This document shows, one piece after another, positions 1 through 10,400 of a DNA stretch of 64,000 nucleotides. Under the pieces are notes generated by a model that saw only the letters and a list, made by a program, of their open reading frames with translations, ran no database searches and had not been told where the DNA came from. The stretch's first letter is position 1. Every line of letters starts with the position of its first letter. Source of the stretch: Hygrophila difformis (taxonomy: Eukaryota > Streptophyta > Magnoliopsida > Lamiales > Acanthaceae); NCBI GenBank assembly GCA_030278955.1, contig JAOANR010000001.1:25921120-25985119 (forward strand), written 5' to 3'. A program made the position numbers and the translations under genes.

Positions 1-673
1 GATTACTATAAACAAAATCTGATTTTAAGAAAATGAATGATGGATAACCCGCCGAGATTGAAGGATAACAAAGACGAATAATTAACTCTGTTTATCACCT
101 GCAAAAAAATAAGGTTATACATGAATAAATGCTTTCAAAATATAGGGATGTTTGGGAGTCAGCAGATCCACTAGCAGATAGCAGATTCGGAGAGAGAATT
201 GTGAGAGAATATGCTCTTCTAATCCGTTATATGCTATCTAATATTCTAACATCCAAACATACTCATAAACATTTAAACCAACAAAACAACTTAGTTAACA
301 AAAGTGAGGAAAAAAATAACGGATAGGAAAAAATTGCAAAAAGATAAAACACGTACAAAACCGAGTTAATAAGTTTCAATGGTGAGAAAACTACTCCATG
401 GAGGCCATATATATACTTAGAAAACAATGGAGGAAATGATAGGTTTCAATGAACCACATTAATAATACATAGGAAATAAAAGAATTGCATGGAAAATATA
501 AAACGGATCTGGATGACATTTTTCCAGTTTTTTTTTTTAAAAAAAAATTATAATGGCATTTTCGAAATTTCTAAGGTGTGTGAGAGAGAGTGTTGCAATT
601 GTTGAATTGTGAGGGAAAAAACTTTTGGGGGGAAACTATGTGTGTGCAAGACTATATTGTTATTAAATATATA
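1..673. other. AT-rich intergenic stretch, no gene seen
   Basis: No convincing coding region. The 65-codon reading frame at 129-326 has no recognisable domain. The segment about 560-670 (GTGTGTGAGAGAGA followed by a G-rich stretch and GGGAAACT-TGTGTGTG) recurs in diverged form at about 26,640-26,740, so it is probably part of a dispersed repeat. Confidence 0.5.
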
Positions 674-700
674 CTAGTACTCTACCCGCGCGATGCGCGG
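674..700 (-). mobile_element. Probable Helitron 3' terminus
   Basis: Read on the minus strand, a perfect 6-bp stem (positions 86-91 and 95-100 of the 601-700 block, loop of 3) is followed by 8 nt, then CTAG at 674-677, then T. A short GC hairpin about 8-12 nt upstream of CTRR, with insertion before T, is the standard Helitron 3' end. The element would extend to higher coordinates. Its 5' TC end was not located, so its length is unknown. Confidence 0.5.
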
Positions 701-1117
701 ATTCCAAAGAAAATAATTATTGTACCAATGAAACACACAAATGTAAAATTGCATAAAAGTCCTTAAACATCTAAAATCAACACCCTTTCACAAACTTTCC
801 GAATTCATACATTTTGGAGAACTTCCTTGTAGACAACATTGATGGTGGTCTTTCTATCTGACTCTACGTTATCATTACATAGATAATTTAATAGAAAGAA
901 ATACAAACACATATAAACGGGAATATTATATATGGTTATGAATTTTATAAATTGTTAAACACTTACCTCTGGAAAAAAAAATTACAAATTGTATAAATTG
1001 TTAAACACAAACTATAGTTATGCGTGTATGGTAAATGTATATGCATTTTCTAACACAAAACAAATGCAGTATTGTAAATGTATATGCATTTTCCAAAATA
1101 AAAACTTATAATTAGAA

Positions 1118-1174
1118 GTGGACCTAAATAGGCCAGTCCGCGGGCTGTCCGCCCGCGGACTGACCAATTTAGGT
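1118..1174. repeat. GC-rich palindrome, copy 1
   Basis: Arms of about 26 bp (GGACCTAAAT...CCGCGGGC and its inverse) with two mismatches and a 5-nt loop, in otherwise about 80% AT DNA. A second copy with the same flank (TATAATTAGAAGTGG) lies at 1934-1990. This predicts a strong DNA or RNA hairpin. Confidence 0.8.
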
Positions 1175-1242
1175 CCATTGCAATACGCAAATTAACAAAT
1201 TTGTGGTCTATAGAATTTAATAATTGATATAGATAATAATAA

Positions 1243-1430
1243 TATATAATTTGGTTTTCGATAAATTCAAAAATTATAATATACATAAAAATAACTATAT
1301 AGAATATATAATTTGGTTTTCGATAAATTCAAAAATTATAATATACATAAAAATAACTATATAGAATATATAATTTGGTTTTCGATAAATTCAAAAATTA
1401 TAATATACATAAAAATAACTATATAGAATA
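1243..1430. repeat. Three-copy 62-bp tandem repeat
   Basis: The motif TTGGTTTTCG recurs at 1251, 1313 and 1375, giving an exact 62-bp period; the three units are nearly identical. Reading frames across it on both strands (about 1050-1286 minus, 1375-1653 plus) follow from the repeat and AT richness, not from a gene. Confidence 0.9.
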
Positions 1431-1933
1431 TAAATTATTGTATATGGGTCTATGTAGCATTACAAATGTACATTTGTTAAATATTTGTGTTTCTAACAAA
1501 ACCAATTGCTTATCCAAAAAATTAAATCGATTATTTTATGAATTATATAAGTGGCCAACAAATATTAATCACTCAAAAAATTCATTGAACAAAAAAATCA
1601 AACAAGTTAATATTTCTCAAATAAAACAAACATCTTATAAATTAATATATTAATCGCCCAATGAAATATTTATTTTATAAAGTGTTTAACATGAATATAT
1701 TCAAATTTAATCTCAACGACATTGAGATAATCTCAATCACAGAAGGTACTTTATTTTATCTTATAATATAAGATAATTACTAAAATCTCTATACAAAAAT
1801 AAGTTGAATATTATTTCATAAAAAAATAGTTAAAAACTTAAATCAATATTAGTTCGATCATAAATAACACTTCTAAAAACTATATAATCAGTTTTTGAAA
1901 TAGTTTTAATATATAAACTTTATAATTAGAAGT

Positions 1934-1990
1934 GGGCCTAAATTGGTCAGTCCGCGGGCGGCTCGCCCGCGGACTGACCAATTTAGGTCC
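1934..1990. repeat. GC-rich palindrome, copy 2
   Basis: 27-bp arms (1934-1960 and 1964-1990) with a single mismatch and a 3-nt loop. Same core as the palindrome at 1118-1174, about 816 bp away, sharing the upstream flank but not the downstream flank. Confidence 0.85.
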
Positions 1991-3299
1991 AATTCAATTA
2001 AATATTTGTTTTAGTAATATGTATAATAATTTTATTAAAGTATTGTACATGAGTCCCTATTTGTAGCATTCCAAATGCACATTTGTTAATCTAAACAAAT
2101 TCTATCTCATTAATGTGTAATATTCAAATTCTAATATATGTTCACATTTAGATTACTTTTTCTATCTTTTTGCTCAATCGATTTTTTTAAAAGAACTATC
2201 TTTTTTTTACCCATAATTTCACTATCCAATATTCATCCATTATTGCTCAGTAGATATTTTTATTTCATAAAATATATTATTATAATTTTGTCATCACTCA
2301 CCACCATGAACATTAATTTTTAAATTCCTCATAAATATATATAGTTTTTTTCATACAAAAACTATCCTTTTTTTTTTTACTTCTAACTATTTATACTACT
2401 TATAAATGTGTTTTAAAATTTACACCTAACTTGTGATGAAAAAATTCAACCAAAATGTTGTACATTAATTAATTTGTTGAATATTATATTTACCATACAC
2501 TGCTTTTATTCAAAAAAAAAAGGGGAAGTTGTCCATAAATTAGGAATGTATGAACATGAGGGTCCACACGGTATACTTTTCTACTTAGCTTCTACCAAAA
2601 AACTACTATAAATAATGTGGGTCCCATTTTTTAATTTTGCAAAGTAATTGATTACAATTTTATTGAAACTTACACATCTCTCTTTTAAAATTTTATCATA
2701 TCAAAATTAACTTTAGATTACCCCAAGCACTACACCCTAAATTCTAAGACCTAAACTTTAAACTATAAACCCGACACATAATTATTAAACCACAATTTCA
2801 AAATCATAAATTCATACAATTATAATGAAGAATATTTTCCAATGGCCAATACAATTTATGTTTTTGAATTATGGTTTCAGAATTATGTGTTGGGTCTAAG
2901 TTTAGGATTTAGTAGCTTGGTTGTCATTTTTTTTAGTGATTAGAATATTTAATCTAAGCTTGGTTGTCCCATTATAAAATTTTATTATAAAAAATGACCT
3001 CAAACCCTAAACTTTAAATCATAAACCCCAAACACACACATAATATAATTCTTAAACCATAAGAAAATCGTTTTGCCAACAAAATAAGCATATTAAAAAA
3101 AATTTGTTACCATAAGAAAATTTATATCCATTATAATATTTGCTTAGTAATAGAATTTGTACCATATTTTTTATTCATTAAAGATATTCAAAACTTAAAG
3201 ACGCAGGATAACTGCACAATATCGGATGCTCTTGGGTAGTCCAATACCTTGTGCTTCAGCACAAAAAAATTATTGACTATTAGGAGTTCTAATTATTTA
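1991..3299. other. AT-rich intergenic DNA with a dispersed repeat
   Basis: No gene seen. The part about 2490-2700 (TGATTACAATTTTATTG followed by CACATCTCTCTTTT) resembles 17,800-18,080, so both are probably copies of one repeat. Several short A/T homopolymers are present. Confidence 0.5.
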
Positions 3300-3547
3300 C
3301 TTCCTCAGTTCAATTTTAGTTGTCTTTTATCTCATACATATTTATCTCATACTTTTCCACTATTTTCCATATATTATCCTAAATGATATTCTTAGAATAC
3401 TGTGTATTCTCTCTCCAATCCAATTCTATTTTTTATTCCCAAAGAAAACAGTAAAAGTAGAATAATAAATAATAATAATTACAATCTTTGGTAAACGTGT
3501 TTTTTTTCCCTAAAACAACTACTAATAAGGAATTGGACCGGAGGGAG
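3300..3547. mobile_element. Stowaway-like MITE
   Basis: About 248 bp, with ends CTTCCTCAGTTC and CCGGAGGGAG flanked by TA duplications (3298-3299, 3548-3549). The terminal sequence resembles the CTCCCTCCGT inverted repeat of Tc1/mariner Stowaway MITEs. The interior matches the elements at 28,290 and 29,777. Confidence 0.75.
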
Positions 3548-3549
3548 TA

Positions 3550-5349
3550 TTGTCAAACATAATCAATGGCTACTCTATCTGCATAGTAAGAATATATATA
3601 CTTGTATATAATAATAATTGCTTTGTGGATGCGTAGAAAGCGTGATGTATGTGCAGCAATCCAACCAATCCATGTTATTCATATCATCAAGCAAAATAAA
3701 TGGAATCATTAAGAATATATCGGGTTTTGGAAAAAGAAAATTGAATTTATTGTTTTATCTTTCATATGGAGTTATACACAATAAATAATTGAAGGATACA
3801 ACACAATATAATTGATAGTAAGCTAGTTGAGAAACTCAATTTCTGCATCACATCATCAATACATCAAATCTTTAATGTAATTGATAAACCAAATAGTCAA
3901 GTTTTTACACTCTCTAAGTTAGTCAAGGAAAATCTAATAGCAATAATTATTTTTAGGATATGGAGTAATAGGAGTAGATATAATTTGAATATGTTCCCAA
4001 CCTAGTTTAAATTTTTGTGATCTCTAGAGACAATCATTATTCTTGGAGAACCCAAAAGTTGAAAGAATATTTCGTAAATAGTTAAGTTTTTACATTATTT
4101 CTACATTAAATTTAATATATATTTTAAGCTAAATTTTTACCTCAATATGTTTTTGAATACCTCTAATAAGATAAATATACTATTTAAATTACTCAACCAA
4201 ACTTTAATATATTAAAAGTTTATGGATCAATATTTTTTTTCATATCAGCTAATCAATGCTAGGAAAAGCCGTGAGGCGTTATGGATCAAATTGCTGATCC
4301 ATTAACTTTGAAATAATTGATAAATTAATTTTCAAATATTAATAATACATGAAATTTAAATATTATTAATTAAATTAAAAATAGATACTTACCAACATTA
4401 TGTTAAGTCAAAGTACTGAATAATGTCTAACATAGTAGAAATAACCAACTTTTCTTATACCTTTAAAATCCAAATTAAATGAAAAGTTTTTAAAATCCTT
4501 ACAATGAACCCAAAAATGTAAATAATTTTAGCATCTTTAAATTTAAAAAATTGTTTTTTGATTGATCCGGTATTCATTTAATGTTATACCAATTTATGAG
4601 TGCTTAATGAAATATTATCTTAATAATATATACATCTATAAGAGGATGATGTGAAAATATATTTTGAATTCTTAATCACAATTTAGAATTAAATTGTAAA
4701 ACATAAATTTATTTAGTACTATACTTTTAAGATTTATTATTTTATATCATTTATAATTAAGTATATTTTCTAATAATAAAAAATATTAGTTTCTTTGACT
4801 GAGAAGACCCTAGCTAATAAATTTAGAGTAGTTCAAATTTAAAGTCATTTAGAGGTTGTGCACATTAGTTTATTGCAATGATTGTTGCACAATAATAATT
4901 ATACCAAACTCAGCATATTGTGAAGTCTATTTCGTACTACAGAGTAATTGACATTCATAACCTACAAAGTAAGTCTATTTCTTACTTTATTGGGAATACA
5001 AAATGCACAGCATTTACTCAATCTTGAGTTGACACAATTAAATACTCCCAAATAGACATGCACGATTCTTCAAGAGTAAGAAAAGCATTAGAAATTTAGA
5101 ATTAATTATAAATGAGAGAATACACTTCAGGGAAAATTATTTAAAAACCCCCAACACCACCAACTTATTCCTCCAAAATACCCACACAAATTTTTATTCC
5201 TTTCAACCCCCTGGAGAAAGAAAATTTTCAAAAAATCTCCATTTTACCCCTAAATAACCAAATTAAGGAAAATAATGCCTAAAATGATTCAAATGAGTTT
5301 AACACTTCTCTAAAAAGTGCCCAAAAATCACACACCCCTCTAAAAAATT
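3550..5349. other. Gene-free AT-rich DNA upstream of the viral insert
   Basis: No coding region or clear element recognised. The last 200 bp (5,130-5,349) is C-rich and A-rich with poorly conserved simple sequence. It may include the left junction of the viral integration, but no target duplication could be identified. Confidence 0.45.
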
Positions 5350-5361
5350 TGGTATCAAAGC
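5350..5361 (+). promoter_or_regulatory. Met-tRNA primer-binding site (viral)
   Basis: TGGTATCAAAGC matches the plant initiator-Met tRNA complement TGGTATCAGAGC in 11 of 12 bases; further 3' the match weakens. It lies 22 bp upstream of the first small ORF. In Caulimoviridae this primes minus-strand synthesis and marks genome position 1. Compare the perfect site of the Copia element at 20,697. Confidence 0.75.
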
Positions 5362-5383
5362 ATAAGTTGCGATTTTAGGGCTT

Positions 5384-5638
5384 ATGGCTAATGACGGATT
5401 AAAAGATAATCAAGATACGACTAAATTAAATGAAAACATTAATTACGAAAAATTCTTAATAGTTGACATAGAAAAGAAAAAGCTATTCAAAAACCAAACT
5501 AAAGATTGTAAGATCTGTAAACAAAATAGAATAAAAATCAAAAGAATAAAACTCAAGAAAAATAGAACTTTTAAAAATTATTGCAAACTAATCGTAAGAT
5601 TAGAAGCTTTAAGACAACACTTAAAAACTCATGAATAA
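5384..5638 (+). CDS. Small viral ORF a, 84 aa, basic CxxC protein
   Basis: First ORF after the primer site. Function unknown. The protein is highly Lys/Arg-rich with a CKIC motif near residue 43-46 and a third Cys near residue 67. Its stop overlaps the start of the next ORF (ATGAATAA at 5,631-5,638), which suggests coupled termination-reinitiation, a known strategy of caulimovirids with a transactivator protein. No similarity to a named family recognised. The other small viral ORFs at 14,798 and 15,213 also carry a CxxC pair. It is intact and might be a nucleic-acid-binding accessory factor, but this is inference. Confidence 0.65.
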   Translation: MANDGLKDNQDTTKLNENINYEKFLIVDIEKKKLFKNQTKDCKICKQNRIKIKRIKLKKNRTFKNYCKLIVRLEALRQHLKTHE

Positions 5639-6032
5639 AATGTTAACAAATAAAAACATGGATATACAAAGAAGTCTTCAATCAATTGAAGCAAAACTAG
5701 ATAAGTTAGAATTATTAGGAAAACAAAATAATACAAATCTTAAAATAATATTAGAAAACCAAACATACTTATCAACCCAGTATGATAAATCATCCAGTGG
5801 AATGAAAAACTTATCTAAAACCATAACAACACTTCAATATGAAAGTTCTAAACTAGTTAATGATATCCCAAATCCGAGAAAAATCATTAACCATAGTGAA
5901 GAATTAAAACAACTACAAGATAAGGTTGAAAAACTTGATAAAGAGATAAAGGAAATTAAAAATATTGTTGAAAACAATATTGAAAATGTAAATGAAATGT
6001 GTAACAAAATTATAAAAATCATTAAAGGATAA
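5631..6032 (+). CDS. Small viral ORF b, 133 aa, coiled-coil protein
   Basis: Lys/Glu/Asn-rich helical protein with heptad-like Leu/Ile spacing in the N-terminal third (about residues 10-45) and again at about 80-130. It overlaps the upstream ORF by 8 nt and the downstream ORF by one base (TAATG at 6,030-6,034). By position and coiled-coil character it could correspond to the aphid-transmission or virion-associated proteins of caulimoviruses or to badnavirus ORF1/2 products; no sequence signature proves that. Intact. Confidence 0.65.
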   Translation: MNKMLTNKNMDIQRSLQSIEAKLDKLELLGKQNNTNLKIILENQTYLSTQYDKSSSGMKNLSKTITTLQYESSKLVNDIPNPRKIINHSEELKQLQDKVEKLDKEIKEIKNIVENNIENVNEMCNKIIKIIKG

Positions 6033-6511
6033 TGGAAACAGCTTTAAAAGAGGTTAAAGAAACAATAGAAAACTTTAAACAAGAAATTAATAATAAATTC
6101 AAAGAATTAAACAAAGAATTAGTAGAAATAAAGCTAAATGTTAATAATCTTCATAAGAAGATTGGCGAAATGACAGACCACAATAAAACAAATAATACAA
6201 ATATTAGTCTAATTGACAAGAAAATAAAAGAGCTTGTAACAACTGAAATACTAAAGAAAAAAATTGATGATGTACATGTTCAAATGGAAAACATGAAAAA
6301 ATATCAAGACCCTGCATTAAGAATAGCCATTGAAAGCATAGATGAAAAACTTGAAAGAATACAGGCTGTTAGAATACCTGAAGATAATACAATAAAACAA
6401 CTAGCTGAACAAATTGCAAAATTACCTGCAGAAGCTAGAAGGAAAACTAAACCACAAGAAAAACTAAACTTCTGGGTTGTAAAACCAGACGAAAAATATT
6501 TACAAAAATGA
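6032..6511 (+). CDS. Small viral ORF c, 159 aa, coiled-coil protein (virion-associated-like)
   Basis: The N-terminal two thirds form a strongly predicted coiled coil (Glu/Lys/Asn-rich, regular hydrophobics). The C-terminus is basic with prolines (RRKTKPQEK...). A coiled-coil head with a basic tail is the layout of caulimovirid virion-associated and badnavirus ORF2 DNA-binding proteins, so this is the best candidate for that role. The stop overlaps the movement-protein start (ATGA, 6,508-6,511). It is probably related in design to ORF b immediately upstream. Intact. Confidence 0.65.
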   Translation: METALKEVKETIENFKQEINNKFKELNKELVEIKLNVNNLHKKIGEMTDHNKTNNTNISLIDKKIKELVTTEILKKKIDDVHVQMENMKKYQDPALRIAIESIDEKLERIQAVRIPEDNTIKQLAEQIAKLPAEARRKTKPQEKLNFWVVKPDEKYLQK

Positions 6512-7461
6512 GTAGGAGATCATTTTCTCTTACTAATGAATCCAAAAACAGTCTAGTAGAAAGAAGTAATTCTCAAAGGATTGAAAGCTCAAACTTTGAA
6601 AAAACCTTAATAGATAGAATGTTCAGAGAAAAAACCAAACTTGAAGAAGGGCCAACAATAATTGAAGAAATAATTGACCCTGATATTGAATTTGAAAACT
6701 TCAAGAAAAGAACATTAATCCAATTGGAACCAAGATTATTGTATGACCAAAGATTCCTTAATTGGAACACAGGATATTACAAATATCATTATACGGAACC
6801 AATAAGCTGTCTAAAAGATGACAAAAAATTAATAAAATTAATAAGCAATAATGAAGCAATTAGGCTTCAAAGACAAGGACAAAAATACATGCATATGGGA
6901 TTAATCTCCATAGGAGTAAAAGGTTTAACTAGAAAAAACTTAGGAACTAAAGTCCTAATGACTGTTCTAGATACAAGGTGGACTAATCCAACCCAAGCTA
7001 TCATAGGATTAATGGAAATTGATATGAACCCTAATGTGGGAGTATGTTATTTGGCACCAGATTATATGATACAAATAACAGATTTTATGAAGCATATCCA
7101 AATAGGAATTCAAACTGTAGGATATGAAGAAATGGAAACTGGTCACAACCTAATGGTATGTGTAGGCTTCTTAGGAAGAATCACAAACAATGGCCAAACC
7201 AGGCATAAAACAAAAATTGAAACTGTGGTAAGTATCATAGGAAGTGAAGGAGTAAAAATGATAGGACCAACTGAAATATCATCAGAAGAAAATGCTGGGA
7301 AAAATTGGGATCTATCAAAATTCTTTGAAAAACCAAATGTTAAAAATTTAACTCCAAAAAATGTAAATTACTTCATTAACTCCAGAGGAGAAACGTCAGT
7401 AAGATTTAATGATTATGAAACTGCAAAAAGACCAATAGATTTTACAGAAGAAGAAGGTTAG
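6508..7461 (+). CDS. Caulimovirid movement protein (30K superfamily), 317 aa
   Basis: Cell-to-cell movement protein that would act at plasmodesmata. The central region (about residues 125-250) shows the 30K-superfamily pattern: alternating hydrophobic beta strands, an Asp-containing LDTRW motif near residue 150, then GLMEIDMN and a later Gly-rich VCVGFLGR strand. The length of 317 aa fits caulimovirid movement proteins (about 300-380). It has a separate ORF here, whereas in badnaviruses it is the N-terminal part of the polyprotein. It overlaps the previous ORF by ATGA, and the next ORF begins 4 nt after its stop, consistent with polycistronic translation. No internal stops. Confidence 0.85.
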   Translation: MSRRSFSLTNESKNSLVERSNSQRIESSNFEKTLIDRMFREKTKLEEGPTIIEEIIDPDIEFENFKKRTLIQLEPRLLYDQRFLNWNTGYYKYHYTEPISCLKDDKKLIKLISNNEAIRLQRQGQKYMHMGLISIGVKGLTRKNLGTKVLMTVLDTRWTNPTQAIIGLMEIDMNPNVGVCYLAPDYMIQITDFMKHIQIGIQTVGYEEMETGHNLMVCVGFLGRITNNGQTRHKTKIETVVSIIGSEGVKMIGPTEISSEENAGKNWDLSKFFEKPNVKNLTPKNVNYFINSRGETSVRFNDYETAKRPIDFTEEEG

Positions 7462-7465
7462 GAAA

Positions 7466-10400
7466 ATGAATAGACAAATGAAAAGATTTATTGTAGAAAA
7501 ACCAGTAACGGATAACTATGTAAGATATGAAGGAAAACAAATATTCCACCCCAGTGAAGATGAAGTAGAAAGAATTGCTAAAGACATTCAACATATTTAT
7601 TTAAAAACAAGAAAATTTGAAAACTTTAAGAAAGGAAAAATTCTAAATAAAAGAGAGTACCATGACAGGTATGAAAGAGTTTTCTCACAACATGTGCATT
7701 CTGCACTCACTAAAAAATTCAAAAACAAAGGAATATTACCTCATAATTGTCAAGATTGTAAAATTGATCTTGACAGAAGATATTCTGATAAGTTAAAACA
7801 TATGATCCATTTAATAAAATGTCCAAAACATAGTGGATATTTTGAGAATTGGATAGAAAATTATGAAGAAATGATAAGAGAAATATCAAAACTAAATGAA
7901 CAAAAACAAGAATTAAAGGATAAAATGAAAAGAAAAAATAAAGAATGGAAGAATAATTTAGAAGATGTTATTGAGAAAGAAGTACAGAAAAGATTACAAA
8001 AAATACAAATAAAAGAAGAACAACAAGCAGATATAGAAGCTCATTTGTTCTTAAAGGAAAACTCACCAGAAGTAGGACAAAGTTCTGATAATATATTAAT
8101 GGAACAATATATGGGAGATCATATCTCCTTACATTCTGAGAAAACAAATAAAACAGCTAAGGAATTCATGAACAAAGATGTTGTCATGAAAAATACAGGA
8201 GACAGTCTAACAAGAGTCCCTGGAACTCCCTTTGCCCCATACCAAAGAGGTACTGAGTGGAGACCTGGAACTAATTATACTGGAAACAATTCTAGACACT
8301 CAATCACACATGTTCATCCAGAATATCCTTATGGAAAAATACAACCTGAGATGATAACAAAACCTAGAGGAATTAGGCAACCTTTAGAAAGAGGATATTA
8401 TCATAACCCAGCAATATTAGAAGTAACAAATGTAAGCCCTCAAGAATGGGGCTCAGTAATTGCAAAATGGAAAAACATAGTTGTGGCTGATTACATCAAA
8501 AACAAAAATGATTATAATGATACAGCTGAATCAATGTATGGATATCTTGAAACCTATTTAGGAGAATTCGCACAGTCAATGTGGGAAGTATTTAAAAGAG
8601 ACTATCCAATGGATTATCAAGACTTAATAGAAAGAGGACCAAATCCTTATAACTTTGTAAATAAAATATCAAGTCTAATAACGGGTGAAGATGGTAATTC
8701 AGGACATATAACAACACAAATGGATGCCTTAATCCATCTAGACCAGATGCATCTAGATGACTTATATGGAACAGTAGACTTCTTAAATGAATATGTCTAC
8801 TATACAGGCCTAGCAGGAGGTGCTTTTAACCAAGAGTTAGGTGAAAAATTATTTATGAAAATACCAAGACCAATTGGTCAAGAAATCCAAGATACATGGA
8901 ATAAAATGGTTGAAAAGAATCATCAACAATATACTATTAGTATGAGGGCCGTTCATGTGGTAAAAATACTAAAAGATAAGTGTACAAATATAATTGCACA
9001 AAAACAACTTAAGAAAACTGATTATTCATTCTGTAAAAGGATATACACTCCCCAACGATATGGTAGGCCGGAACCATTAAGGAAAAAACCCAAATTCATA
9101 ACAAGAAAGAAGTATTTTATAAAACAATCAAATAGCAGAAAACCTTTCTTGAAACAAAAACATCACGTCAGAAAATATAATCCTAGTAGAAATTATACAA
9201 AGAAACTTGCTTGTTTCACATGTGGTGATGAAAGCCATTTGGCAACAGCATGTCCTAAAAGAAAAAACCAACATTCAAGAGAAGCAATTCTTACAGAATG
9301 TATACAACAAGATATATTGGATGTAGACTCAGATGTTTCTGAGACTGAAACAATATATAGCATAGTAACAGTGGAAGAAAATGTTATAGAAGAACAAGGG
9401 GATGATGATCCCTATGAATTGATTAATATGCTTGCAAATGAAAACTCATATAATGGTATCACATATAAAGAGTATATGATGCCATATGAAACTGAGTATA
9501 TGATGAGAGAAATTAATGAATGCGAAAACCATAATTGGCTTTTCAGGGTAGGCACTGATTCTACACCTTGTATAAAATGTTCTTATTACCCATCAAGAAA
9601 ACTTAGAGCTAAATGTACAATATATCATGTAGAAATATGCCAAATATGCTTGTTAAAATATTATAAAATTAAATTCCCCGAAGAAATGCCAATAACAAAA
9701 ATTGATGATAATTATACATTCATCACAAAAAGAATAGATATAATAGAAAGAAAACTTTTTGATTTACAAGATATAATGAATCCTAAGGAATTAAAAACCA
9801 AAATTGAAAACATAGAAGAAATCTTAGAAGAATATAATATGTTAAGTCCTAAAAATACGGAAAATAAAGGAAAAGAAGTTCCTGAAGAAGAATCTAATGA
9901 TAAACAAAATCCTAGTACGGAGTACATGTTAGCACAAAACCCTGAGTACATACCTGTGTGCCACGATCCTTCATCATTAACTACACTAAGGGTACCAATA
10001 ATCTTTAAATTAAGGGAATTGGTATTCCGTACTAATGCAATAATCGATACAGGATGTACAAGAATAATAATAAATGAGAAACTTATCCCAGAACATCTAC
10101 AGAAAAACTTAGCAAAACCCATTAAATCAGAATTAATGGATGGAAGAATATCATATACAACAAAACAACCTATTTCAGGTAGACAAATATTCTTTGAAAC
10201 CAATTGTGGAATATCAGAACCCTATGGAGTTCCTGATAATTCATATATAAAAGACTTAGTAATAAATGCAGATGTAATCTTAGGATTACAATTCTTCTTA
10301 CAAAATAATGGAGGATTATTTATTACAAAAGATTATATCCAAATTGTTGAAAAAGCGACTTTGGCAATGTTTGCACCTAGTATTAGTAATGCGGGAACCA

